NCBI GenBank assembly: GCA_964036045.1
Contig: OZ038379.1
Location: 78,400,929 to 78,464,928 of the forward strand
Reading direction: 5' to 3'
Origin: Eutreptiella sp. 'Long Island Sound 2002'
Lineage: Eukaryota; Euglenozoa; Euglenophyceae; Eutreptiales; Eutreptiaceae
DNA length: 64,000 bases
Position numbers and translations under genes: made by a program. The notes below the pieces were generated by a model. That model ran no database searches. It was not told the origin of the DNA and saw only the letters and a list, made by a program, of their open reading frames with translations. This document shows, piece after piece, positions 18,436-30,400 of the stretch; the stretch's first letter is position 1, and each line of letters starts with the position of its first letter.

Positions 18436-19000
18436 ATTGGGCCCACGTCATGTATATGTGGTGGAGCATATCTTGCATGTCACGCCGTCCGAACTTGTTA
18501 CACGAGTCATACATTAAGAAGGGTATTCCGCTGTGTACCTCACGATGCATGGGGACAATGAGCCAAGCGGCACATTTCGACGCCCGGTGAATGGTACTAG
18601 CCTCTAGCTGCTGGCGAAGGGCAAGCAAATCACTTTCACTTTGGAAGTCAGGAACACCTAAATGCTCCATGCAAAATCCATAAAGCACCGGGGATGCACC
18701 GCCAACCAATGATGGTGCCATATCCCCCTCAACCACCGCCTCGTCCACACAAATGGGGTATGCACAAAAAGGCAGCTTGCTTGGCAAGACAGCCAACATG
18801 TCTTCTGCTGTTATCGTCTTCCCATAAGCAATCGGTCGATGTTTGTGTTTGGGGAGCACTTGGGCCCTACCTGGGGCACACCCTGCATGGTTTGCAGCAT
18901 GCAAGAGCCGTGGACCACCAATGCGCAAGGTGAGCAATCCAAAGTCTCTCTCGTTTTGAGTGTACTTGGCACGGTAGCCCCGTTGTCTCAAGACAATGTG
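18410..19000 (-). CDS. Exon of the 16.2-19.4 kb gene
   Basis: A long clean frame: RAKYTQNERDFGLLTLRIGG, YGKTITAEDMLAVLPSKLPF, CAYPICVDEAVVEGDMAPSL, YGFCMEHLGVPDFQSESDLL and ASKCAAWLIVPMHREVHSGI, ending with MLHHIYMTWAQSG. The DE-rich order with conserved-looking Trp/His resembles a catalytic domain, but I cannot assign it. Upstream in the same frame is a TAG at 19001 preceded by CRLYYSKAAV, which looks coding. Confidence 0.5.
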   Translation of the reverse strand, partial: HIVLRQRGYRAKYTQNERDFGLLTLRIGGPRLLHAANHAGCAPGRAQVLPKHKHRPIAYGKTITAEDMLAVLPSKLPFCAYPICVDEAVVEGDMAPSLVGGASPVLYGFCMEHLGVPDFQSESDLLALRQQLEASTIHRASKCAAWLIVPMHREVHSGIPFLMYDSCNKFGRRDMQDMLHHIYMTWAQSGELCQRG

Positions 19001-19420
19001 CTACACTGCGGCCTTGCTGTAGTAGAGACGACAAGACGCGTTTGGCACGAGGGGGGCAGTTGGGGTGTGCAAGTGCACTAGCAAGTTGCTTGTAGTCACT
19101 AACACACTTGCCCAACACTGACACATCTCGGATTGCATTCAGTGCCATTAACCGTTTTGGTGTGTCCTTTCGCTTCAAATCAGGGCAACAGTCTATAAGG
19201 GGGCCAGTGCCCAACACACTGAGGTTTGTTTTTTTAGCCCACCCAACGCTACATTCTTGAGCCGCAACAAGTCTTTGTCACTTGCGACTTGTTGGCAATG
19301 GTCAGACGGACCTTCGTTTTCGGTAGAGCCACTGCAGCTTTGTGACCGCACACCCTCTTTGCCGGCGACCCATTTACAGCTCGTGCCATTGGCATGCCTC
19401 GCGAATGGATACCCCATGAC
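19001..19420 (-). CDS. N-terminal part of the 16.2-19.4 kb gene
   Basis: Starts at ATG 19420 (MGYPFARHANGTSCKWVAGK) and continues through STENEGPSDHCQQVASDKDL. It crosses an A7 run (19227-19233), where the frame must change by one, then reads NLSVLGTGPLIDCCPDLKRK and DTPKRLMALNAIRDVSVLGK. Repeat-derived sequence begins just upstream of the ATG at about 19437, which fits a 5' boundary here. Two further frame changes before 19000 indicate decay or sequence error at homopolymers. Confidence 0.4.
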
Positions 19421-19436
19421 TAACTCAATGCGCCAT

Positions 19437-19545
19437 ACCCATCCTAACCCCAACTCAAGGGGCCACGCAACAAAGCGTGTATTGTGAGTCCCTAACCCCA
19501 ACTCAAGGGGCCACGCAACAAAGTGTGGGGGTCCAAAAAAAAAGG
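19437..19545 (+). repeat. Two copies of the CCACGC-AACAAA-GCGTG hairpin repeat
   Basis: GGGCCACGCAACAAAGCGTG or close variants occur twice, separated by TGAGTCCCTAACCCCAACTC. The same paired arrangement occurs at 6893-6962. In both places it lies 5' of a minus-strand gene and next to copies of the 106-bp family. Confidence 0.85.
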
Positions 19546-19589
19546 AAAGAAAGTGGGAGGCAAAATGTGTTCCCCAACAAAGGGGAACA

Positions 19590-22500
19590 AAATCAGAAGT
19601 GGCTGCCTCCCCTTGCCTTCTCGGGGGCCGACAAGTGGGCGGAAATGCTACGTCACCCCTACATACTCGGAGATCCCCAAAAAAAAGGGGGACAAAATTA
19701 GAAGTGGGTACCTCACCCATGCTCCCTCAAGGGCCCACAAGTGGGCGGAAATGCTACGTCATCACTAGATACTCGGGGATCCCCAAAACGAAGGGGGACA
19801 AAATCAGAAGTGGGTACCTCACCCTCGCCTTCTCGGGGGCCGACTAGTGGGCGGAAATGCTACGTCACCCCTACATACTTGGAAATCCCCAAAACGAAGG
19901 GGGACAAAATCAGAAGTGGGTACCTCATCCCTGCCTTCTCGGCGGCCCACAAGTGGGCGGAAGTGCTACGTCATCCCTAAATACTCGGGGATCCCCAAAA
20001 CGAAGGGGGACAAAATCAGAAGTGGGTACCTCACCCCTGCCTTCTTGGGGGCCGACAAGTGGGCGGAAATGCTACGTCACCCCTACATACTTGGAGATCC
20101 CCAAAACAAAGGGGGGCAAAATCAGAAGTGGGTGCCTCACCCATGCTCCCTCAAGGGCCCGCAAGTGGGCGGAAATGCTACGTCATCCCTAGATACTCGG
20201 AGGTCCCCAAAACAAACGGGGACAAAATCAGAAGTGGGTACCTCACCCCTGCCTTCTCGGGGGCCCACAAATGGGCGGAAATGCTATGCCACCCCTACAT
20301 ACTAGGGGATCCCCAAAACAAAGGGGGACAAAATGAGGAGTGGTTGCCTCACCCTTGCCTTCTCAGGGGCCCACAAGTGGGTGGAAATGCTACGTCACCC
20401 CTACATACTCGGGGATCCCCAAAACAAAGGGGGACGAAATCAGAAGTGGCTGCCTCACCTCTACCTTCTGAGGGGCCCACAAGTGGGTGGAAATGCTACG
20501 TCACCCCTACATACTCGGATTCCCCAGAACAAAGGGGGACAAAATCAGAAGTGGGTACCTCACCCATGCTCCCTCAAGGGCCCACAACTCGGCAGAACTG
20601 CTACATCATCCCTGGATACTCGGGGATCCCCAAAACGAAGGAAGACAAAATCAGAAGTGGGTACCTCACCCCTGCCTTCTCGGGGGGCGACTAGTGGGCG
20701 GAAATGCTACGTCACCCCTACATACTTGGAAATCCCCAAAACGAAGGGGGACAAAATTAGAAGTGGGTACCTCATCCCTACCTTCTCGGCGGCCCACAAG
20801 TGGGCGGAAATGCTACGTCATCCCTAAATACTCGGGGATCCCCAAAACGAAGGGGGACAAAATCAGAAGTGGGTACCTCACCCCTGCCTTCTCGGGGGCC
20901 GACAAGTGGGCGGAAATGCTACGTCACCCCTACATACTTGGAAATCCCCAAAACGAAGGGGGACAAAATTAGAAGTGGGTACCTCATCCCTACCTTCTCG
21001 GCGGCCCACAAGTGGGCGGAAATGCTACGTCATCCCTAAATACTCGGGGATCCCCAAAACGAAGGGGGACAAAATCAGAAGTGGGTACCTCACCCCTGCC
21101 TTCTCGGGGGCCGACAAGTGGGCGGAAATGCTACGTCACCCCTACATACTTGGAGATCCCCAAAACAAAGGGGGACACAATCAGAAGTGGGTACCTCATC
21201 CCTGCCTTCTCGGGGGCCCACAAGTGGGCGGAAATGCTACGTCATCCCTAGATACTCGGGGATCCCCAAAACACAGGGGGACAAAATTAGAAGTGGGTAC
21301 CTCACCCCTGCCTTCTCGGGGGCCGACTAGTGGGCGGAAATGCTACGTCACCCCTACATACTCGGGGATCCTCAAAACGAAGGGGGACAAAATCAGAAGT
21401 GGGTACCTCACCCCTGCCTTCTTGCAGGCCGACAAGTGGGCGGAAATGCTACGTCACGCCTACATACTTGGAGATCCCCAAAACAAAGGGGGGCAAAATC
21501 AGAAGTGGGTGCCTCATCCATGCTCCCTCAAGGGCCCACAAGTGGGCGGAAATGCTACGTCATCCCTAGATACTCGGGGATCCCCAAAACACAGGGGGAC
21601 AAAATCAGAAGTGGGTACCTCACCCCTGCCTTCTCGGGGGCCAACAAATGGGCGGAAATGCTATGTCACGCCTACATACTCGGAGATCCCCAGAACAAAG
21701 GGGGACAAAATGAGGAGTGGCTGCCTCACCCATGCCTTCTCAGGGGCCCACAAGTGGGTGGAAATGCTACGTCACCCCTGCATACTCGAGGATCCCTAAA
21801 ACGAAGGGGGACAAAATCAGAAGTGGCTGCCTCACCTCTACCTTCTCAAGGGCCCACAAGTGGGTGGAAATGCTACGTCACCCCTACATACTCGGAGATC
21901 CCCAAAACAAACGGGGGCAAAATCAGAAGTGGGTACCTCACCCATGCTCCCGCAAGGGCCCACAAGTGGGCGGAAATGCTACGTCATCCCTAGATACTCG
22001 GGGATCCCCAAAACAAAGGGGGACAAAATCAGAAGTTGGTACCTCACCCCTGCCTTCTCGGGGGCCGACAAGTGGACGGAAATGCTACGTCACCCCTACA
22101 TACTTGGAGATCCCCAAAACAAAGGGGGACAAAATCAGAAGTGGGTACCTCACGCATGCTCCCTCAGGGGCCCACAAGTGGGCGGAAATGCTACGTCACC
22201 CTTAAATACTCCGGGATCCCCAAAACAAAGAGGGACAAAATCAGAAATGGGTACCTCACCCATGCTCTCTTGGGGGCCCACACGTGGGCGGAAGTACTAC
22301 GTCACCCCTACATACTCGGGGATCCCCAAAGCAAGCGGGGACAAAATTAGAAGTGGCCGCCTCCCCCTTGCCTTCTCGGGGGCCCACAAGTGGGTGGAAA
22401 TGCTACGTCAACCCTAGATACTCGGGGATCCCCAAATCAAACGGGGACAAAATCAGAAGTGGCAACCTCACCCCCGCCCTTTCCAGGGCCAAAAAATGGA

Positions 22501-24025
22501 CTGAAATGCTATGTCACCCCTAAATACTTGAAGATCCCCAAAACAAAGGGGGACAAACTCAGAAGTGGGTACCTCACCCCTGCCTTCTCGGGGGCCCACA
22601 AGTGGGCGGAAATGCTATGTCAACCCTACATACTCCGTGATCACCAAAACAAAGAGGGACGAAATCACAAGTAGGTACCTCACCCTTGCCTTCTCGGGGG
22701 CCCACAAGTGGGCGGAAATGCTACGTCACCCTTGCATACTCGGGGATCCCCAAAACAAAGGGGTACAAAATCAGAAGTGGCTGCCTCACCCCTACCTTCT
22801 CGGAGGACCACAAGTGGGCGGAAATGCTACGGCACCCCTGCATTCTCAGGGACCCGAAAACAAAGGGGGACAAAATCAGAAGTGGGTACCTCACCCCTGC
22901 CTTCCTGGGGGGCCACAAGTGGGCGGCAATGCTACCTGACCCTTAAATACTCCGTGATCCCCAAAACAAAGAGGGACAAAATCAAAAGTGGGTACCTCAC
23001 CTATGCTCTCTCGGGGGCCCACGCGTGGGCGGAAGTGCTACGTCAATCTTGCATACTCGGAGATCCCCAAAAGCAGGGGGGACAAAATCAGAAGTGGCAG
23101 CCTCACACTTGCCTTCTTGGGGGCCCACAAGTGGGTGGGAATGCTACGTCAGCCGTATGTACTCGGGGATCCCCGAGGCAAAGGGGAACAAAATCAGAAG
23201 TGGGCACCTCACCCTTGCCTTCGCGCGGGCCCACAGGTGGGCGAAAATGCTACGTCATCCCTACATACTTGGGGATCCCCAAAAAAAACGGGGACAAAAT
23301 CAGAATTGGGTACCTCACTCTTGCCTTCTTGGGGGCCCACACGTGGGCGGAAGTGCTACAGCACCCCTACATACTCGGGGATCCCCAAAAAAAAGCGGGA
23401 ACAAAATTACAAGTGGCTGCCTCCCCCTTGCTCTCTCGGCGGCCCACAAGTGGGCGGAAATGCTATGTCACCCCTGCATACTTGGGGATCCCCAAAACAA
23501 AGGAGAACAAAATCAGAAGTGGGTACCTCACCCTTGCTGTCTCGAGGGCCCACACGTGGGCGGAAGTGCCGCGTCACCCCTACATACCCGGGGATCACCA
23601 AAACAAAGTGGGACAAAATCAGAAGTGGCCGCCTCACCCTTGCCTTCTCGCGGGCCTACAAGTGAGCGGAAATGCTACGTCACCCGTGCATACTCGGGGA
23701 TCCCCAAAACAAAGGGGGACAAAATCAGAAGTGGGTACTTCACCCTTGCTGTCTCGAGGGCCCACACGTGGGCGGAAGTGCCGCGTCACCCCTACATACC
23801 CGGGGATCACCAAAACAAAGTGGGACAAAATCAGAAGTGGCCGCCTCACCCTTGCCTTCTCGCGGGCCTACAAGTGAGCGGAAATGCTTCATCACCCGTG
23901 CATACTCGGGGATCCCCAAAACAAAGGGGGACAAAATCAGAAGTGGGTACTTCACCCTTGCCTTTTCGGCCACAACTGGGCGGAAACGCTACGGCACCCC
24001 TGCCTTGTGAGGGATCCCGAAAATA
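19590..24025 (+). repeat. 106-bp tandem array, about 42 copies
   Basis: The unit is GGGCGGAAATGCTACGTCAC, CCCTACATACTCGGGGATCC, CCAAAACAAAGGGGGACAAA, ATCAGAAGTGGGTACCTCAC, CCTTGCCTTCTCGGGGGCCC, then ACAAGT. Two inverted repeats per unit, CGGGGATCCCC and GCCCAC-AA-GTGGGC, can form hairpins. Copies are 85-98 percent alike by eye, with alternating TGGGTACCTC and TGGCTGCCTC variants suggesting higher-order repeats. Reading frames of 80-390 codons occur in all three plus frames because the unit lacks stop codons. Their changing frame relative to the unit shows they are not genes. Confidence 0.95.
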
Positions 24026-24360
24026 AAAGGGGGACCAGGATTGTGTATAAAGTCTGATGTCTGGTGTCTGATAAGGGATGTGGTGTGTGCGGTCTGTCCA
24101 AGAAGATGTCTGATATTCTTATCTACTGGAGGTGGGTCTAGGGGTCTAATGCCCAGAGGAAATTGGGAGAAACTATGCATAAATCTAAATCAACCCCCCC
24201 CCCCAAATGAAAAAACAAAAAGGGAGGACACAATTGAAAAATCATTGGGGAACCACCGTGGACAATCAGAAACATGGCAATACAAAAGTAAAAAAGACTT
24301 TGAACACCAAAATGGAAAAATGGGGAAAATGTGTGAGCAAGGAAAGTGGCAAACAAAAAG
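24026..24360. other. Spacer between the 106-bp and 10-bp arrays
   Basis: Starts with AAAGTCTGATGTCTGGTGTC (24048), a motif also found at about 56829 on the far side of the satellite block. It also contains a C13 tract near 24193 and A-rich sequence. No gene is seen. Confidence 0.6.
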
Positions 24361-27300
24361 GTGCCCATAGGCCCCCATAGGCCCCCATGGGCCCCCAAAG
24401 GTGCCCATAGGTCCCCAAAGGTGCCAATAGGTCCCCATAGGCCCCCATAGGCCCCCAAAGGTGCCCATCGGTCCCCAGAGGTGCCCATAGGTCCCCAAAG
24501 GTCCCCCTAGATGCCAATGAGTCCCCATCGGCCCCCATAGGTCCCCATAAGTCCCCAAAGGTGCCCATAGGTCCCCAAAGGTCCCCACACGCCTCCATAG
24601 GCCTCCACAAGCCCCCATAGCTCCCCATAGGTCCCCATAGGCCCCCATAGGCCCCAATAGGCCCCCATAGACCCCCAAAGGTGCCCATAGGCCCCCATAG
24701 GCCCCAATAGGTCCCCATAGACCCCCAAAGGTCCCCATAGGCCCCCGTAGGCCCCCATAGGCCCCCATAGGCCCCCATAGGTCCCCCTAGATGCCGATGA
24801 GTCCCCATCGGCCCCCATCCCCATAGGTGCCCATAGGTCCCCAAAGGTGCCCAAAGGACCCCATAGGTCCCCAAAGGTCCCCGTAGACCCCCATAGGCCC
24901 CCATAGGTCCCCATAGACCCCCATAGGCCCCCATAGATCCCCATAGACCCCCATAGGTCCCCAAAGGTGCCCAAAGGTCCCCATAGGTCCCCAAAGGTCC
25001 CCATAGAGCCCCTAAGGTGCCCAAAGATGCCCATAGGTCCCCAAAGGTGCCAATAGGCCCCCAAAGGTCCCCATAGGCCCCCATAGGTCCCCAATGGTGC
25101 CAATAGGCCCCCGTTGGTCCCCATAGACCCCCATAGGCCCCCATAGGCCCCAATAGGCCCCCATAGGCCCCCAAAAAGGTGCCCATAGGCCCCCATAGGC
25201 CCCAATAGGTCCCCATAGACCCCCAACGGTCCCCATAGGCCCCCATAGGCCCCCGTAGGCCCTCACAGGCCCCCATAGGTCCCCCTAGATGCCGATGAGT
25301 CCCCATCGGCCCCCATCCCCATAGGTGCCCATAGTTCCCAAAGGTGCCCATACGTCCCCAAAGGTGCCCAAAGGTCCCCATCGGTGCCCAAAGGTCCCCG
25401 TAGAACACCATGGGCCCCCATAGGCCCCCATAGGTCCCCATAGGCCCCCATAGAACCCCATAGGTCCCCATAGGCCCCCATAGAACCCCATAGAGCCCCA
25501 TAGACCCCCATAGGTCCCCAAAGGTCCCCTAGGGTCCCCAAAGGTCCCCATAGGCCCCCATAGGCCCCCATCGGCCCCCAAAGGTCCCCATAGGCCCCCA
25601 AAGGTCCCCATAGGCCCCTATAGGTCCCCATAGGCCGCCATAGGCCCCCATAGGTCCCCATAGGTCCCCATAGGCCCCCAAAGGTCCCCATAGCCCCCCA
25701 AAGGCCCCCAAAGGTCCCCATAGACACCCAAAGGTCCCCATACGCCCCCAAAGGTCCCCATAGGCCCCTATAGGTCCCCATAGGCCGCCATAGGCCCCCA
25801 TAGGTCCCCATAGAGCCCCATAAGCCCCCATAGGCCCCCATAGGCCCCCATAGGCCCCCATAGTCCCCCAAAGGTCCCCATAGGCCCCCAAAGGTCCCCA
25901 TAGGCCCCTATAGATCCCCCTAGGCCCCCATAGGCACCCATAGGCGCCCCTTGGCCCCCATAGGTCCCCAAAGGTGCCAATAGGCCCCCATAGTTCCCCA
26001 TAGACCCCCATAGGCCACCATAGGCCGCCATAGGCCCCCATAGGCCCCCATTGGTCCCCATAGGCCCCCATAGGTCCCAATAAGTCCCCATAGGTCCCCA
26101 CGTGCCCCCATAGGCCCCCAAAGGTCCCCATAGGCCGCCATAGGCCCCCATAGGTCCCCATAGGTTCCCATAGACCCCCAAAGGTCCCCATTGGGCCCCA
26201 TTGGTCCCCATAGGCCCCCATAGGCCCCCATAGGTCCCCACGTGCCCCCATAGGCCCCCAAAGGTCCCCATAGGCCCCCGAAAGTCCCCATAGGCCCCTA
26301 TAGGTCCCCATAGGCCGCCATAGGCCCCCATAGAGCCCCATAGGCCCCCATAGGCCCCCATAGGCCCCCATAGGCCCCCAAAGGTCCCCATAGGCCCCCA
26401 AAGGTCCCCATAGGCCCCTATAGATCCCCAAAGGCCCCCATAGGCCCCCATAGGCCATCCTTGGCCCCCATAGGCCACCATAGGCCGCCATAGGCCCCCA
26501 TAGGTCACCATAGACCCCCAAAGGCCACCATAGGTCCCCATAGGCCCCCATAGGTCCCCATAGGTCCCCACGTGCCCCCATAGGCCCCATAGGCCCCCAA
26601 AGGTCCCCATAGGCCCCCATAGAGCCCCATAGGCCCCCATAGGCCCCCATAGGCCCCCATAGGCCCCCAAAGGTCCCCATAGGCCCCCAAAGGTCCCCAT
26701 AGGCCCCTATAGATCCCCATAGGCCCCCATAGGCCCCCATAGGCCATCCTTGGCCCCCATAGGCCACCATAGGCCGCCATAGGCCCCCATAGGTCCCCAT
26801 AGACCCCCAAAGGCCACCATAGGTCCCGATAGGCCCCCATAGGTCCCCATAGGTCCCCACGTGCCCCCATAGGCCCCATAGGCCCCCAAAGGTCCCCATA
26901 GGCCCCCATAGAGCCCCATAGGCCCCCATAGGCCCCCAAAGGTCCCCATAGGCCCCCAAAAGGTCCCCATAGGCCCCTATAGGTCCCCATAGGCCCCCAT
27001 AGGCCCCCATAGGTCCCCATAGGTCCCCAAAGGTGCCAATAGGCCCCCATAGACCCCCATAGGCCACCATAGGTCCCCATAGACCCCCATAGGCCCCTAT
27101 AGGTCCCCATAGGCCCCCATAGGTCCCCATAGGCCCCCATAGGTCCCCAAAGTTCGCCAAAGGTCCCCATAGGTCCCCATAGGCCCCCATAGGCCCCCAT
27201 AGGCCCCCATAGGTCCCCATAGAGCCCCATAGGCCCCCATAGGGCCCCATAGGCCCCCATAGGTCCCCAAAGGTCGCCAAAGGTCCCCATAGGCCCCCAT

Positions 27301-27408
27301 AGGTCCCCAAAGGTCGCCAAAGGTCCCCATAGGTCCCCACAGGCCCCCATAGGCCCCCATAGGCCCCCATAGGTCCCCATAGGCCCCTATAGGTCCCCAT
27401 AGGCCCCA
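24361..27408. repeat. 10-bp tandem array, about 305 units
   Basis: Units are GGYCCCCATA or GGYCCCCAAA, with rare changes. Two positions vary almost as binary choices (C/T at the third base and A/T near the end). Blocks recur at long range, for example CATCCTTGGCCCCCATAGGC near 26455 and again near 26743. On the minus strand every unit has a G4-5 run separated by 5-6 bases, so G-quadruplexes are possible throughout. The minus strand is open in all three frames for up to 700 codons of a GLWGPMGAYG repeat, simply because the unit has no stop on that strand. Confidence 0.95.
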
Positions 27409-30400
27409 GATGGGGTTCCGTCAAATATTTGGGGGCTGTACACCCCAAAAATATTTGACAGATGGGGTTCCTTGAAATATTTGGGGGGTCTACACCCCCA
27501 AAATATTTGACGGATGGGGTTTCGTCAAATATTTGGGGGCTGTAGACCCGCAAAATATTTGACGGATGGGGTTCCGTCAAATTTTTTGGGGGTCTGCAGC
27601 CCCCAAAATATTTCACGGATGTGGTTCCGTGAAATATTTTGGGGAGTACACCCCCCAAATATTTGACGGATGGGGTTCCGTCAAATATTTGGGGGGTCTA
27701 CACCCCCAAAAAATTTCACGGATGGGGTTCCGTCAAATATTTGGGGGCTGTACACCCCAAAAATATTTGACGGATGGGGTTCCGTCAAATATTTGGGGGC
27801 TGTACACCCCCAAAATATTTCACGGAACCACATCCGTGAAATATTTTGGGGGTGTAGACCCCCAAAATATTTCACGGATGGGGTTCCGTCAAATATTTGG
27901 GGACTGAACACCCCCAAAATATTTGACGGATGGGGTTCCGTCAAATGTTGGGGGGCTGTAGACCCCCAAAATATTTGACGGATGGGGTTCCGTCAAATAT
28001 TTGGGGGCTGTAGACCCCCAAAATATTTCACGGATGGGGTTCCGTCAAATATTTGGGGGGCCTACAGCCCCCAAATATTTCACGGAAGGGGTTACGTCAA
28101 ATATTTGGGGGTTCTACAGCCCCCAAATATTTCACGGAACCACATCCGTGAAATATTTTGGGGGGTGTACAGCCTCCAAATATTTGACGGATGGGGTTCC
28201 GTCAAATATTTGGGGGCTGTACACCCCAAAAATATTTGACGGATGGGGTTCCGTCAAATATTTTGGGGGCTGTAGACCCCCCAAATATTTGACGGAACCC
28301 CATCCGTCAAATATTTTGGGGGCTGTAGACCCCCAAAATATTTGACGGATGGGGTTCCGTCAAATATTTGGGGGGTCTACAGCCCCCAAATATTTCACGG
28401 AAGGGGTTCCGTCAAATATTTGGGGGCTGTACACCCCAAAAATATTTGACGGATGGGGTTCCATCAAATATTTGGGGGGTCTACATCCCCCAAATATTTC
28501 ACGGAACCATATCCGTGAAGTGTTTTGGGAGTGTAGACCCCCCAAATATTTCACGGATGGGGTTCTGTGAAATATTTGGGGCGTTTACAGCCCCCAGATA
28601 TTTGACGGATGGGGTTCCGTCAAATATTTGGGGGCTGTACACCCCCAAAATATTTGACGGATGGGGTTCCGTCAAATATTTGGGGGGTCTACAGCCCCCA
28701 AATATTTCACGGAACCACATTCGTGAAATATTTTGGGGGATGTACAGCCCCAAAATATTTGACGGATGGGGTTCCGTCAAATATTTGGGGGCTGTACACC
28801 CCAAAAATATTTGACGGATGGGGTTTTGTCAAATATTTGGGGGGTCTACAGCCCCTAAATATTTCACGGGACCATATCTGTGAAATGTTTTGGGGGTGTA
28901 GACCCCCCAAATATTTCACGGATGGGGTTCCGTGAAATATTTGGGGGGTCTACAGCCCCCAAATATTTGACGGATGGGGTTCCGTCAAATATTTGGGGGC
29001 TGTAGACCCCCAAAATATTTGACGGATGGGGTTTCGGCAAATATTTGGGGGCTGTAGACCCCCAAAATATTTCACGGATGGGGTTCCGTCAAATATTTGG
29101 GGGGTCTACAGCCCCCAAATATTTCACGGAACGGGTTCCGTCAAATATTTGGGGGGTCTACAACCCCCAAATATTTCACGGAACCACATCCGTGAAATAT
29201 TTTGGGGGTGTACAGCCCCCAAATATTTGACGGATGGGGTTCCGTGAAATATTTGGGGGCTGTACACCCCAAAAATATTTGACGGATTGGGTTCCGTCAA
29301 ATACTTGGGGGCTGTAGACCCCCAAAATATTTGACGGAACCAAATCCGTGGAATATTTTGGGGGTGTAGACCCCCCAAATATTTCACGGATGGGGTTCCG
29401 TCAAATATTTGGGGGCCGTACACCCCCAAAATATTTGACGGATGGGGTTCCGTCAAATATTTGGGGGCTGTACACCCCCAAAATATTTGACGGATGGGGT
29501 TCCGTCAAATATTTGGGGGGTCCATGGCCCCCAAATATTTCACGGAAGGGGTTCCGTCAAATATTTGGGGGGTGTACAGCCCCCAAATATTTGACGGATG
29601 GGGTTCCGTCAAATATTTGGGGGGCTGTACACCCCAAAAATATTTGACGGATGGGGTTCCGTCAAATATTTGGGGGCTGTAGACCCCCAAAATATTTGAC
29701 TGAACCCCATCCGTGAAATATTTTGGGTGTGTAGACCCCCAAAATATTTGACGGATGGGGTTCCGTCAAATATTTGGGGGGTCTACAGTCCCCAAAATAT
29801 TTGACGGATGGGGTTCCGTCAAATATTTGGGGAGTCTACAGCCCCCAAATATTTCACGGAAGGGGTTCCGTCAAATATTTGGGGGCTGTACACCCCAAAA
29901 ATATTTGACGGATGGGGTTCCATCAAATATTTGGGGGGTCTACAGCCCCCAAATATTTCACGGAACCATATCCGTGAAATGTTTTGGGAGTGTATACCCC
30001 CCAAACATTTCACGGATGGGGTTCCGTGAAATATTTGGGGCGTTTACAGCCCCCAAATATTTGACGGATGGGGTTCCGTGAAATATTTGGGGGGTCTACA
30101 GCCCCCAAATATTTCACGGAGGGGGTTCCGTCAAATATTTGGGGGCTGTACACCCCCAAAATATTTGACGGATCTGGTTCCGTCAAATATTTGGGGGCTG
30201 TACACCCCCAAAATATTTGACGGATGGGGTTCCGTCAAATATTTGGGGGGTCTACAGCCCCCAAATATTTCACGGAACCATATCCGTGAAATGTTTTGGG
30301 GCTGTAGACCCCCAAAATATTTGACGGAACCACATCCGTGAAATATTTCGGCGGTCTACACCCCCAAAATATTTCATGGATGTGGTTCGGTGAAATAGTT

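Noticed and set aside
19590-24026. Many plus-strand frames of 80-390 codons in the 106-bp array
   Set aside because: They arise because the unit lacks stops in several frames. The protein repeat spans three units because 106 is not divisible by three, and homologous positions are read in every frame.
25529-27658. A 709-codon minus-strand frame rich in Gly-Leu-Trp-Gly-Pro-Met-Gly repeats
   Set aside because: It follows from a 10-bp unit without stops on that strand. All three minus frames are open, with the same residues shifted, there is no codon bias or start context, and the frame crosses into the 52-bp satellite.
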